Source: Xylophilus sp. Leaf220 | GTDB lineage: Bacteria > Pseudomonadota > Gammaproteobacteria > Burkholderiales > Burkholderiaceae_C | Length of the DNA: 64,000 nucleotides | Assembly (NCBI RefSeq): GCF_001421705.1 | Contig: NZ_LMKO01000025.1 | Coordinates: forward strand, 124,001 to 188,000 | Direction of reading: 5' to 3' | Part shown: positions 19,311 to 28,562 of the stretch, piece by piece | Position numbering within the stretch: position 1 is the stretch's first letter | Layout: each line of letters begins with the position of its first letter | Notes under the pieces: model-generated | The model's input: the letters and a program-made list of their open reading frames with translations, nothing else | The model's database searches: none | What the model was told of the DNA's origin: nothing | Position numbers and translations under genes: made by a program

Positions 19311-19681
19311 ATCCCGCTCGGCACAGGCCGAACCAGGGTGGACGGATTATTCGGCGCTGCCGGGCTAATCGTCCCGATCCGGCTGTTGTCCAAGCGACGG
19401 AATACCCCACGCATCGAAAGAGGCGTGGGTATTTTGCGTCCGGGTGCTGAAAAGTAACAATATGATTCAGCCGAATATGCATCGAGGAAGGCGCCATCGC
19501 TTCTTGGCGGCAATTCCCGTTTGCTGAGTTTGGTGGATTCGGAGTTCCAGGTTCGAGAAGCCGGCTGTTGCGATAGCCAAAGGCAAGTCCCGGTAAATGT
19601 CTTCCACACCGCGTAACGACAGGGACCGCTCGCGCTGACAGAATGGTCGATGCCACGACAGCCACCGACCAGGAGTGCCAG
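19311..19681 (+). other. Intergenic region between H-NS gene and acnA
   Basis: 371 bp without a gene, visibly less GC-rich than its surroundings. It holds an imperfect hairpin (GACGGATTA at 19341-19349 with TAATCGTC at 19366-19373), the H-NS terminator at 19401-19436, and the acnA ribosome binding site AGGAG at 19671-19675. The acnA promoter must lie between 19440 and 19670, but I see no good -35/-10 pair. Confidence 0.45.
19401..19436 (+). terminator. Intrinsic terminator after the H-NS gene
   Basis: Arms ATACC(C)CACGC and GCGTGGGTAT pair with one bulged C, with a roughly 10-base loop, then ATTTTG. It lies 91 bp after the H-NS stop codon. Confidence 0.75.
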
Positions 19682-22555
19682 ATGACCACGATCGCCCCCC
19701 ACGACTTTCCCGATACCCTCAAGACCTTCGACACCGCTTCCGGCAAGACGGGCGGCTTCTATTCCATTCCGGTGCTTGGCACCACCTTCCCCGGGGTCAA
19801 GCGCCTGCCGGTGTCGATTCGCATCGTGCTGGAATCCTTGCTGCGCAATTGCGACGGCAAGAAAATCACGGCGGAGCATGTCGCCCAGCTCGCCGGCTGG
19901 AAACCCAACGCCGAGCGGGTCGAAGAGATTCCGTTCGTCGTATCCCGGGTGGTGCTGCAGGATTTCACCGGCGTCCCGCTGCTGGCCGACCTGGCCGCGA
20001 TGCGCAGCACCGCCACCCGTCTGGGCAAGGACCCGAAGCGGATCGAGCCACTGGTGCCGGTCGACCTGGTGGTCGACCACTCGATCATGGTCGACTACTA
20101 CGGCCAGAAGAATTCGCTCGACCTGAACATGAAGCTCGAGTTCCAGCGCAATCAGGAGCGCTACCAGTTCATGAAATGGGGCATGCAGGCGTTCGACACC
20201 TTCGGCGTCGTGCCGCCCGGCTTCGGCATCGTCCACCAGGTCAACCTGGAGTACCTGGCCCGCGGCGTGCACCGGCGTGCCGACGGCGTGCACTATCCCG
20301 ACACCCTGGTCGGCACCGACAGCCACACCACCATGGTCAACGGCATCGGTGTGGTGGCCTGGGGGGTGGGCGGTATCGAGGCCGAGGCGGCGATGCTCGG
20401 CCAGCCGGTGTATGTGCTGACGCCCGACGTGGTCGGCTTCGAGCTCACCGGCAAGCTGCGCGAGGGCGTCACCGCTACCGACCTGGTGCTGACGGTGACC
20501 GAGCTGCTGCGCAAGCACCGGGTCGTCGGCAAGTTCGTCGAATTCTTCGGCGAAGGCGCCCGCACCCTCGCCGTGCCCGACCGGGCGACCATCGGCAACA
20601 TGGCGCCCGAGTACGGCGCGACGATGGGCTTCTTCCCGGTGGACGAGAAGACGATCGAATACTTTCGCGGCACCGGCCGTACCCAGCCCGAGATCGATGC
20701 ATTCGAGGCGTACTTCCGTGCGCAGGAGATGTTCGGCGTGCCCCTGGCCGGCGAGATCGACTATTCCCAGGTCGTGCGGCTCGACCTGTCCAGCGTCACG
20801 CCGAGCCTAGCCGGCCCGAAGCGGCCGCAGGACCGGATCGAGCTGACGCACGTGTCGAGCCAATTCGCCACCCTGTTCTCGCGGCCCGCGGCGGAGAACG
20901 GCTTCAACCAGCCGGCCGACCGACTGCACACCCGCTATCCCTTGGTGCCGTCCGCATCCCGCGATACGCCGGCCGAGAAGCCCGAGCCGGCGGGTGCGGC
21001 GCGGCATGTGGTCGAGATGGTCGGCAACACCCCGACGCTGGAGACGGCCGAATCCGATCCGCGCGCCCGCACGACGGCAGGCCCGGGCATCACCGTGGGC
21101 AACGGCGACGTGCTGATCGCGGCGATCACCAGTTGCACCAACACTTCCAACCCGAGCGTGCTGCTGGCCGCCGGCCTGCTGGCCAAGAAGGCGGTGGAGC
21201 TGGGGTTGACCGTTCAGCCGCACATCAAGACATCGCTGGCGCCCGGCTCCCGCATCGTGACCGAGTACCTCACCGCGACGGGATTGCTGCCCTACCTGGA
21301 GAAGCTCGGCTTCGCCCTAGCCGGCTACGGTTGCACCACCTGCATCGGCAACGCGGGCGACCTCACGCCCGAATTGAACGACGCGATCACCAAGAACGAT
21401 CTGGTCTGTGCGGCGGTGCTGTCGGGCAACCGGAATTTCGAGGCACGCATCCACCCGAACCTGAAGGCCAACTTCCTGGCGAGCCCGCCGCTGGTGGTGG
21501 CGTATGCGATCGCCGGTACGGTGCTGACCGACGTGATGACCCAGCCGGTGGGGCAGGGCACCGGCGGCCGCGACGTCTACCTGGGCGACATCTGGCCGAC
21601 CAGCGACGAGATCCACGCCCTGATGAAATTCGCGATGAACGGCGGCGCGTTCCGCGACAACTACGCCAAGGTCAAGACCGAACCCGGCGCGCTCTGGGAA
21701 AAGATCAAGGGCACCACCGGCCAGAGCTACGACTGGCCCACCAGCACCTACATCGCCGAGCCGCCGTTCTTCGAGGATTTCGAGTTGGAGAACACCGGCT
21801 CCGAGGGACAGGTGCAGGTCGAAGGCGCACGCATCATGGCGCTCTTCGGCGACTCGATCACCACCGACCATATCTCGCCTGCCGGTGCGATCAAGGAAAG
21901 CTCGCCGGCCGGCCAGTGGTTGAAGGAGCACGGCGTGCAGAAGGCCGACTTCAACAGCTATGGCGCCCGGCGCGGCAACCACGACGTGATGATGCGCGGC
22001 ACCTTTGCCAACGTGCGGATCAAGAACCTGATGATCCCGGCCGGCGCCGACGGCTCCCGCAAGGAGGGCGGCCTCACGCTGTACCAGGGCGACGGCGCCG
22101 ACCAGGGCCAGGAAAAGTTCATCTTCGACGCCGCGATGCAGTACATCCGCGAGGACATTCCGACGGTGGTGTTCGCGGGCGAGGAGTACGGCACCGGTTC
22201 CTCGCGCGACTGGGCCGCCAAGGGCACCCAGCTGCTCGGCATCAAGGCGGTGGTCGCGCGCAGCTTCGAGCGCATCCACCGCTCCAACCTGGTCGGCATG
22301 GGCGTGCTGCCGCTGCAGTTCCGCGCGGGCGATTCCTGGGAGAGCCTGGGACTGACCGGCAACGAGAGGATCGACGTGGTGCCGCATCCGCAACTCAAGC
22401 CGCAGAGCGAAGCGCTGCTGCGCATCACCCGCGCCGACGGTTCCCGGCAGGAGGTGCAGGTGATCCTGCGCATCGACACGCCGGTGGAGGTCGACTACTA
22501 CCGCCACGGCGGCATCCTGCCGTTCGTGCTGCGGCAACTGCTGGTCCAGGCGTGA
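19682..22555 (+). CDS. acnA: Aconitate hydratase AcnA
   Basis: 957-residue iron-sulfur enzyme that interconverts citrate and isocitrate in the TCA cycle. It has the AcnA/IRP-type layout. The 4Fe-4S ligands are the Cys in AITSCTNTS and the two in GCTTCIGN; the mobile C-terminal domain carries [13 protein letters not shown] and [13 protein letters not shown]. It is about 65 residues longer than E. coli AcnA; part of the excess is a variable stretch around 420-460, between [11 protein letters not shown] and MVGNTPTLE, that I associate with betaproteobacterial AcnA. The ATG at 19682 has AGGAG six bases upstream. A terminator follows 45 bp after the stop. Confidence 0.95.
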   Translation: MTTIAPHDFPDTLKTFDTASGKTGGFYSIPVLGTTFPGVKRLPVSIRIVLESLLRNCDGKKITAEHVAQLAGWKPNAERVEEIPFVVSRVVLQDFTGVPLLADLAAMRSTATRLGKDPKRIEPLVPVDLVVDHSIMVDYYGQKNSLDLNMKLEFQRNQERYQFMKWGMQAFDTFGVVPPGFGIVHQVNLEYLARGVHRRADGVHYPDTLVGTDSHTTMVNGIGVVAWGVGGIEAEAAMLGQPVYVLTPDVVGFELTGKLREGVTATDLVLTVTELLRKHRVVGKFVEFFGEGARTLAVPDRATIGNMAPEYGATMGFFPVDEKTIEYFRGTGRTQPEIDAFEAYFRAQEMFGVPLAGEIDYSQVVRLDLSSVTPSLAGPKRPQDRIELTHVSSQFATLFSRPAAENGFNQPADRLHTRYPLVPSASRDTPAEKPEPAGAARHVVEMVGNTPTLETAESDPRARTTAGPGITVGNGDVLIAAITSCTNTSNPSVLLAAGLLAKKAVELGLTVQPHIKTSLAPGSRIVTEYLTATGLLPYLEKLGFALAGYGCTTCIGNAGDLTPELNDAITKNDLVCAAVLSGNRNFEARIHPNLKANFLASPPLVVAYAIAGTVLTDVMTQPVGQGTGGRDVYLGDIWPTSDEIHALMKFAMNGGAFRDNYAKVKTEPGALWEKIKGTTGQSYDWPTSTYIAEPPFFEDFELENTGSEGQVQVEGARIMALFGDSITTDHISPAGAIKESSPAGQWLKEHGVQKADFNSYGARRGNHDVMMRGTFANVRIKNLMIPAGADGSRKEGGLTLYQGDGADQGQEKFIFDAAMQYIREDIPTVVFAGEEYGTGSSRDWAAKGTQLLGIKAVVARSFERIHRSNLVGMGVLPLQFRAGDSWESLGLTGNERIDVVPHPQLKPQSEALLRITRADGSRQEVQVILRIDTPVEVDYYRHGGILPFVLRQLLVQA

Positions 22556-22600
22556 CGGCGTAGGCGTCGGCCGGATACGGCACGCGCGCGCCGGTTCGGC

Positions 22601-22627
22601 AAGAGCCACCTGTGGGTGGCTCTTTTT
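22601..22627 (+). terminator. Intrinsic terminator after acnA
   Basis: AAGAGCCACC-TGTG-GGTGGCTCTTTTT: a 10-bp perfect stem with a 4-base loop and a T-run. Confidence 0.92.
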
Positions 22628-22692
22628 ACTGGCGGGGTCAAAACCAGCACGCCGGGCAGGGCGGGCGGATGCGCAGGGCGATGCGCTAAACA

Positions 22693-22716
22693 GGAATTGC
22701 TACCATCAGCATTTCC
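22693..22716 (+). promoter_or_regulatory. Inverted repeat upstream of feoA, possible operator
   Basis: GGAATTGC (22693-22700) and GCATTTCC (22709-22716) form an inverted repeat with one mismatch, 28 bp before the feoA ATG. It is locally AT-rich in a GC-rich region. feo operons are normally Fur-controlled, but this sequence does not fit the classic GATAATGATAATCATTATC box well, so regulator identity is open. Confidence 0.35.
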
Positions 22717-22744
22717 GCACAGTCGCACCGGCTCCATTCCGTAC

Positions 22745-23038
22745 ATGCCTTCCTCCTCTCCCTCGCCCGTGCAGGGCACCTCCATCCGCCTCGACGAACT
22801 GGCGCGCAACGCGCCCGCCACCGTGCTGTCGGTGCGTCCGCCGGTCGATGCGGAAGATGCTGAGCTGGTCCTGCGATTGGTGGAGATCGGCTTCGTGCCC
22901 GGCGAGCAGGTGCGGGTGATCGCATTCGGCTTCCCGGGCCGGGAACCGCTGGCGGTGCGGATCGGGCAGAGCACCTTCGCCTTGCGTCTGCACGAGGCTG
23001 CGCTGATCCAGGTCGCTCCTGCCGGGGTCCTGCAATGA
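22745..23038 (+). CDS. feoA: FeoA, ferrous iron transport accessory protein
   Basis: 97-residue SH3-like FeoA protein that supports FeoB in Fe(II) uptake. After a disordered N-terminus (about 12 residues), the FeoA core runs from SIRLDELARNAPATVLSV through LVEIGFVPGEQVRVIAFG to LAVRIGQSTFALRLHEA, the typical pattern ending in a small strand. The stop overlaps the feoB start by four bases (ATGA), so the two are translationally coupled. Confidence 0.92.
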   Translation: MPSSSPSPVQGTSIRLDELARNAPATVLSVRPPVDAEDAELVLRLVEIGFVPGEQVRVIAFGFPGREPLAVRIGQSTFALRLHEAALIQVAPAGVLQ

Positions 23039-24915
23039 GCACCGCCGGCGCACTGCGCGTCGCCCTGCTGGGCAACCCCAACTGCGGCAAGACCGCGCTG
23101 TTCAACCTGCTGACCGGCAGCCGGGCCAAGGTGGCCAACTATGCCGGCGCGACCGTCGAGCGCAAGGTGGGCCGGCTGCGCACGCCGTCGGGCCGGCAGG
23201 TGCAGGTGCTTGACCTGCCCGGCGCCTACAGCCTGAACGCGATGAGCGCCGACGAGGCGGTCACCCGCGACATCGTCACCGGCCAGCGTCCGGGCGAGCC
23301 GTTGCCGGACCTGCTGGTCTGCGTCACCGACGCCACCAACCTGCGGCTCAACTTGCGGCTGGTGCTGGAAGCGCGCAAGCTCGGCCTGCCGATGGTGATG
23401 GCGCTCAACATGAGCGACATGGCCCGCAGCCGCGGCATCGTGGTCGATAGCGCGGCCCTGTCGCGCGAGCTCGGCATGCCGGTGATCGAGACGGTCGGCA
23501 TCCGCGGCGACGGCGCCGCGGCCCTTGTCGCGGCACTCGACTCCTACCCGTCCGCCGCATCCGGTGCCGCAGTGGCCGCGGGTGCAGGTGCGGTCTGGCA
23601 GGCGCCGGCCCTGGCCGACGTGCAGGACACCCAGGTCGAAGTGCGCCGCATCCTGTCCGTCGCGGTGCAGGAGCCACCCACGGCCCTGCACCGCGACGAT
23701 GCGATCGACCGCATCGTGCTGCACCCGCTGTGGGGCACGCTGCTGCTGGCGGTGCTGCTGTTCCTGATGTTCCAGGCCGTCTTCAGCTGGGCCGAGGTGC
23801 CGATGGAGGCGATCAAGGGCGCGACCGAAGCCGTGGCCGAGTTCGTCAAGGCCCACGTGCCCGACGGCATCCTGCAGAGCCTGCTGGCCGACGGCATCGT
23901 GGCCGGCCTGGGCGGCGTGGTGGTGTTCCTGCCGCAGATCCTGATCCTGTTCCTCTTCATCCTGGCGCTGGAGGATTCGGGCTACCTGCCCCGCGCGGCC
24001 TTCATGCTCGACCGGCTGATGGGCACGGTGGGCCTGTCGGGCCGCTCGTTCATTCCGCTGCTGTCCAGCTTCGCCTGCGCGATTCCCGGCGTGATGGCGG
24101 CCCGCACCATCACCAACTGGCGCGACCGGCTGGTGACGATCATGATCGCGCCGCTGATGACCTGCTCGGCGCGGCTGCCGGTGTATGCGCTGCTCATCGC
24201 GGCCTTCATCCCGGCGCAGACGGTCGGCGGCGTCTTCAACCTGCAGGGCGTGGTGCTGTTCGTGCTGTACGTCGGCGGCATCGTGTCGGCGATGGCGGTC
24301 GCCTGGGTGTTCAAGCAGATGCGCGGTACGCAGCGCCAGTCGCCCCTGTTGATGGAACTGCCCGCCTACCGCTGGCCCCATCCGCGGCAACTGGCCATCG
24401 GCCTGTGGGAGCGCGCGATGATCTTTCTGAAGCGCGTCGGCACGATGATCCTGGCGCTGACGGTGCTGCTCTGGTTCTTCGCGACCTTCCCGTCGCCGCC
24501 TGAAGGCGCCACCGGCCCGGCGATCCAGTACAGCCTGGCCGGCATGATCGGCCGGGCGCTCGAGGTGGTCTTCGCGCCGATCGGTTTCAACTGGCAGATC
24601 TCGATCGCGCTGGTGCCGGGCCTGGCCGCGCGCGAGGTGGCTGTCGGAGCGCTCGGCACGGTGTACGCCATGTCGGCGACCGGTGACGACGCGGCGGCGG
24701 CGCTCGAGCCGGTGATCGCGGCCAGCTGGTCCTTCGCGACCGCGGTGTCGCTGCTGGTCTGGTACGTGTTCGCGCCGATGTGCCTGTCGACGCTGGCCAC
24801 CGTCAAGCGCGAGACCAACTCCTGGCGCTATGCGCTGATCATGGCCGGCTACCTCTTCGCGCTGGCCTATGCGGCGAGCTTCGTCGCCTACCGCATCACG
24901 CTGGCGCTCGCCTGA
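23035..24915 (+). CDS. feoB: FeoB, ferrous iron permease with GTPase domain
   Basis: 626-residue inner-membrane Fe(II) transporter. The N-terminal G domain has G1 GNPNCGKT (13-20), a Thr-containing switch I (GATVE), G3 DLPG (60-63) and G4 NMSD (125-128). A helical linker follows, then a membrane part with two Gate-type segments, including the conserved Cys in SSFACAIPG and the PLMTCSARLPVY stretch. It is shorter than E. coli FeoB (773), as in many betaproteobacteria, because the linker and C-terminus are reduced. It sits between feoA and a small Cys-rich gene. Confidence 0.93.
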   Translation: MSTAGALRVALLGNPNCGKTALFNLLTGSRAKVANYAGATVERKVGRLRTPSGRQVQVLDLPGAYSLNAMSADEAVTRDIVTGQRPGEPLPDLLVCVTDATNLRLNLRLVLEARKLGLPMVMALNMSDMARSRGIVVDSAALSRELGMPVIETVGIRGDGAAALVAALDSYPSAASGAAVAAGAGAVWQAPALADVQDTQVEVRRILSVAVQEPPTALHRDDAIDRIVLHPLWGTLLLAVLLFLMFQAVFSWAEVPMEAIKGATEAVAEFVKAHVPDGILQSLLADGIVAGLGGVVVFLPQILILFLFILALEDSGYLPRAAFMLDRLMGTVGLSGRSFIPLLSSFACAIPGVMAARTITNWRDRLVTIMIAPLMTCSARLPVYALLIAAFIPAQTVGGVFNLQGVVLFVLYVGGIVSAMAVAWVFKQMRGTQRQSPLLMELPAYRWPHPRQLAIGLWERAMIFLKRVGTMILALTVLLWFFATFPSPPEGATGPAIQYSLAGMIGRALEVVFAPIGFNWQISIALVPGLAAREVAVGALGTVYAMSATGDDAAAALEPVIAASWSFATAVSLLVWYVFAPMCLSTLATVKRETNSWRYALIMAGYLFALAYAASFVAYRITLALA

Positions 24916-24928
24916 GGACACGCCTTCC

Positions 24929-25228
24929 ATGTCGCAGAACATCGCCGTCGCGCTGATCGTCCTGGGCGCCGCTGCCTGGGCGGTCTGGTACTGGATGCCC
25001 GCACGCGGTCGCCGGGCCCTGGCCGATGCCCTGGCGCGGGGTGCGCGGCGGCTGGGGCTGAGGGCCCAAGGCGCCGAGCGCATAGCCGCCGTGGTGGGCA
25101 ACGCGCCGGGATGCGGCTCCTGCGAGAGCTGCGGCAGCTGCGCCGCCCCCGGAGCGGCCGACAAGGCCACGGCCCGACGGCCGGTCCCCGGAGGCGAAAA
25201 GCCGGTCACGGTGGTGCGCCGCCCCTGA
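24929..25228 (+). CDS. Small FeoB-associated Cys-rich membrane protein (DUF6587-like)
   Basis: 99 residues starting 13 bp after feoB. One N-terminal membrane span (about 5-22, VALIVLGAAAWAVWYW) is followed by a basic segment and a cysteine cluster CGSCESCGSC near residues 64-73. Short proteins of this kind occur at the ends of feo operons and are described as FeoB-associated Cys-rich proteins. The cluster could bind iron or sense redox state near FeoB, which is inference. It takes the place of FeoC, to which it has no visible similarity. Confidence 0.75.
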   Translation: MSQNIAVALIVLGAAAWAVWYWMPARGRRALADALARGARRLGLRAQGAERIAAVVGNAPGCGSCESCGSCAAPGAADKATARRPVPGGEKPVTVVRRP

Positions 25229-25402
25229 CGGATCGCCCGGTTGCGGGCAGTGCGCGACGTCCTGGCCGCAGTGGACAGGCCTGCGGTGACGGCCCTCCTG
25301 CCGGCCGGCTTCAGACGCTGCCAAAACGCACGCTTTCACCGATTCTTCCGGCCCCGGTTTTTCGCGCATACTTTCCGCAAGAACCCGCCCGAACCCCACG
25401 TA

Positions 25403-28400
25403 ATGCACACGAAGTTTCCCGACGCGCGTGCTGCGCTCCAATGCGCAGCCGCTTTCTGCATGGCGAGGAAGCAGGGCGCGGTCGGTCGGGTGTCTTCGGC
25501 GGCGGCGGTCGTGCTCGGCATGACCGTGCCTTGGACGGTCTCCGCGCAGCCCGTCCTGGCCGCCGCGCACGACCTGCCGGCCGCGGCGGCGTATGCGGCG
25601 CTCGGCTTCATCCTCCAGCTGGCGGCGGTGTGCGCGGGTGCGGTGGCCGCGGTGCTGCTGGGCCTGCGCAGCGCGCAGCCGCAGCCCGGGTCGCCGGCCC
25701 TGGCCGCGGCGTTCGCCTGCTCTGCGGTGTGCGGTCTTCTGGTCGCCGCAGCGGGTGCCGGCATCGCAGGCGTGGCCGGCGGCGGCGCGCACCAGGGCTT
25801 CTGGATCGTGGCGCGGTTGGCCGAGGCGGCGGGGCTCGCCGCGGTGCTGCTGCCGTCGAGGACCCGGCATGCCTGGCCGGTGCGCAGGCTCGTCGGCGTG
25901 GCGTTGCTGCTGGCGGCCAGCGCGGCGGCCGATAGCCTGGGCCCCGCGGTGATCGGCATGGCGGCGCCCGGTGCCGCGGCCGCGCTGCGGCTGGGCGCCT
26001 GCCTGCTGCTGATGAGCATGGCCGCGCAGCGGATCGGCCAGACGGCGCAGACCGGCGTGGACGACCATCCGATCGGTGCGCACCTGGTCCATGCGGTGCT
26101 GTTCCAGGTGGTGCTCGATCTGCGGAACAAATGGCGGGTGACCTACGTCAGCCCCGCCATCGAGCGGCTGCACGGCCTGCGCGCGGCCGACCTGTACCGC
26201 GAGCCCGAGCCCTGGTTCGCGCAGATCGTGCCGGAGGACTGGCCGCGCTTCGTCGCGCAGCGCGACGCGGCCCTGCGCGACGGTACCTCGCTCGACGTCG
26301 AGCTGCGGATGCGCCGGGCCGACGGCGAGCTGCGCTGGATGCGGATCAGCGCCGGCGGCAGCCGGGTCGACGACGGCTCCATCGTGGTCGAGGGGCTGAT
26401 GTTCGACATCACCCAGCGCCGCCTGGCCGAGCAGCAGGTGCACCAGAAGGACGAGGAATGGCAGGCGGTGCTGAGCCACATCCCGGGCGACATCACCCGC
26501 CTCGACCGGTCCTTGCGGGTGCGCTACATGAACGAGAACCACGCCCGGTGGTACGGCGGTGCCGCGGCCGATTTCGTCGGCAAGCCCTTCCTCGAGGTGA
26601 TCCCCGCGGTGCGCTACGCCCAGATGCAGCCCTACCTGGCGCGCGCCCTGGCCGGCGAGCGCGTCGTCTACGAGGCCGACGTCGCGCTGGAGAACGGAGA
26701 GATGCGCCGGCGCCACAGCACTCTGGTGCCCGAGCACGACATGCAGGGCACCGTCACCGGCGCGGTGGTCTACGTGGTGGACGTCACCGAGCACCGGCAG
26801 GCCGAGCAGGCGCTGGCCCACAAGGAGTCGCAGCTGCGCAGCCTGTTCGAGGCGATTCCCGACATGGTGTTCTCCAAGGACCGCAACGGCCGCTACCTGT
26901 CGTGCAACCAGGCCTTCGAATCGTTCTACGGCTGGCGCGAGGAAGAGATCCTGGGCCAGGGCGACGACGGCTTGGTCGGACCCGCCTTCGCCGCGATGTT
27001 CCGCGAGCAGGACCGCCTGGTGATGGAGACCGGCGAGTCGCTGCGCGGAGAAGAGCCGATGCACACGCTGCGCCACCACCGCGAAGGCATCTTCGACCTG
27101 ATCAAGACGCCGCTGCGCGATGCCGACGGCGAGGTCTACGGCGTGCTGGGCGTGGCGCGCGACGTGACAGAGCGCAAACGCGCCCAGCGCGACATCGAGC
27201 GGCTCGCCTACTACGACAGCCTCACCGGCCTGCCCAACCGGCGCCGGCTGGCGGTGCGCCTGGGCCAGGCGGTGCTGCCGCAGGCGATCGCGGCGGCGGG
27301 CCACGGCGCGCTGCTGTCGATCAACCTGGACCACTTCAAGAACATCAACGACACGCTGGGTCCCGACGTGGGCGACCAGTTGCTGCGCGCCGCGGCGGAG
27401 CGGATGACCGGCGTGGTCCCGGTGCACCAGACGGTCGCCCGCCAGAGCGGCGACGAGTTCGCGGTGCTGCTCGAGGCCCTGGCCAACGACGCCGCCGGCG
27501 CCCAGGCCGAGGCCGAGCAGATCGCCCGCGACCTGCTGCTGGCGCTGGCCGCGCCGCTCTCGCTCGGCGGCCGCCAGCACCACGGCACCGCGCGGATCGG
27601 CATCGCCCTGTTCGGCGGCCCGCCGGTCGCGCCCGAGGAACTGCTGACCCGCGCCAGCCTCGCCTGCGAGGAGGCGCGGCTGGCCGGCCGCAACACGGTG
27701 CGCTTCTTCGATCCTGCGATGCAGCAGAGCCTGGCCGAGCGCACCGCGCTGCAGGCCGACCTGCACGATGCGGTGAGCGAGGGGCAGCTCGCGCTGCATT
27801 ACCAGCCGGTGGTGCAGCAGGACGGCACGCTCACCGGCGCCGAGGCGCTCCTGCGCTGGCAGCATCCGGTGCGCGGCACCGTGCCGCCGGCCGGCTTCAT
27901 CGGCCTGGCCGAAGAAACCGGGCTGATCCTGCCGATCGGCAGCTGGGTGCTGCAGGAGGCCTGCATGCAACTGGTCGCCTGGGCGGCCCGGCCGGACACC
28001 CGGGGCCTCGACATCGCGGTGAACGTGAGTGCGCGGCAGTTCCGCCACCCCGATTTCATCGAGGAGACCGAGGCGATCCTGGCCCGCACCGGCGCCGACC
28101 CGCGGCGCCTGAAGCTCGAACTGACCGAGACCCTGCTGTTCCACGACACCGAGGAAGTGCTGACCAAGCTGGCGCGGCTGAAGGCGCGCGGCATCGGCTT
28201 GGCACTGGACGATTTCGGCACCGGCTTCTCCTCGCTCGGCTACCTGAAGCGGATGCCGCTCGACCAGCTGAAGATCGACCGTTCGTTCGTGCGCGACGTG
28301 CTCACCGACCCCAACGACGCGGCCATCGTCCGCACCATCCTCGCGCTGGCGGCCAGCCTCGATCTGCATGTGGTCGCCGAGGGCGTGGAGACCGAAAGCC

Positions 28401-28507
28401 AGCGCGATTTCCTGGTGGCGCACGGCTGCCGGGCGTTCCAGGGCTACCTGTTCGGCAAGCCGATGCCGATGGAGGCGTTCGAGCGTACGCAGGGCCTCGG
28501 CGCATGA
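25403..28507 (+). CDS. Membrane PAS-GGDEF-EAL protein, likely c-di-GMP phosphodiesterase
   Basis: About 1034 residues. The N-terminal 230 contain about five hydrophobic spans. Three PAS domains follow (roughly 245-355, 365-475, 480-600), then GGDEF (about 610-770) and EAL (about 785-1034). The GGDEF domain looks degenerate: the signature is SGDEF (682-686), and the metal-binding Asp of the usual LDLD strand is Asn641 in INLDHFK. The EAL domain keeps its key residues: EAL at 814-816, the Asn in NVSARQF, the Glu in LELTE, DDFGTG from 936, LKIDRS and EGVET. It should therefore hydrolyse c-di-GMP rather than make it. Start uncertain; ATGs at 25241 and 25460 are alternatives. Confidence 0.85.
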   Translation: MHTKFPDARAALQCAAAFCMARKQGAVGRVSSAAAVVLGMTVPWTVSAQPVLAAAHDLPAAAAYAALGFILQLAAVCAGAVAAVLLGLRSAQPQPGSPALAAAFACSAVCGLLVAAAGAGIAGVAGGGAHQGFWIVARLAEAAGLAAVLLPSRTRHAWPVRRLVGVALLLAASAAADSLGPAVIGMAAPGAAAALRLGACLLLMSMAAQRIGQTAQTGVDDHPIGAHLVHAVLFQVVLDLRNKWRVTYVSPAIERLHGLRAADLYREPEPWFAQIVPEDWPRFVAQRDAALRDGTSLDVELRMRRADGELRWMRISAGGSRVDDGSIVVEGLMFDITQRRLAEQQVHQKDEEWQAVLSHIPGDITRLDRSLRVRYMNENHARWYGGAAADFVGKPFLEVIPAVRYAQMQPYLARALAGERVVYEADVALENGEMRRRHSTLVPEHDMQGTVTGAVVYVVDVTEHRQAEQALAHKESQLRSLFEAIPDMVFSKDRNGRYLSCNQAFESFYGWREEEILGQGDDGLVGPAFAAMFREQDRLVMETGESLRGEEPMHTLRHHREGIFDLIKTPLRDADGEVYGVLGVARDVTERKRAQRDIERLAYYDSLTGLPNRRRLAVRLGQAVLPQAIAAAGHGALLSINLDHFKNINDTLGPDVGDQLLRAAAERMTGVVPVHQTVARQSGDEFAVLLEALANDAAGAQAEAEQIARDLLLALAAPLSLGGRQHHGTARIGIALFGGPPVAPEELLTRASLACEEARLAGRNTVRFFDPAMQQSLAERTALQADLHDAVSEGQLALHYQPVVQQDGTLTGAEALLRWQHPVRGTVPPAGFIGLAEETGLILPIGSWVLQEACMQLVAWAARPDTRGLDIAVNVSARQFRHPDFIEETEAILARTGADPRRLKLELTETLLFHDTEEVLTKLARLKARGIGLALDDFGTGFSSLGYLKRMPLDQLKIDRSFVRDVLTDPNDAAIVRTILALAASLDLHVVAEGVETESQRDFLVAHGCRAFQGYLFGKPMPMEAFERTQGLGA

Positions 28508-28562
28508 GCGGATCGACCGTGCGCCGCGGCATGAAGGCGGTGCAGCCGCCGCGCGGCTCGCG

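Noticed and set aside
19521-19580. GGTTCGA-like sequence suggesting a tRNA T-arm
   Set aside because: The flanking bases do not pair into a T-stem and no acceptor or anticodon arm is present.
22498-25209. 903-codon open frame on minus opposite feoAB
   Set aside because: Antisense shadow of feoB and its neighbours, with His/Arg/Gln-rich low-complexity sequence.
25241-25402. N-terminal extension of the PAS-EAL protein from the ATG at 25241
   Set aside because: The first 54 codons are Arg/Phe/Pro-rich, not family-like, and the ATG at 25403 leads directly into the membrane region. I kept the later start but cannot exclude others.
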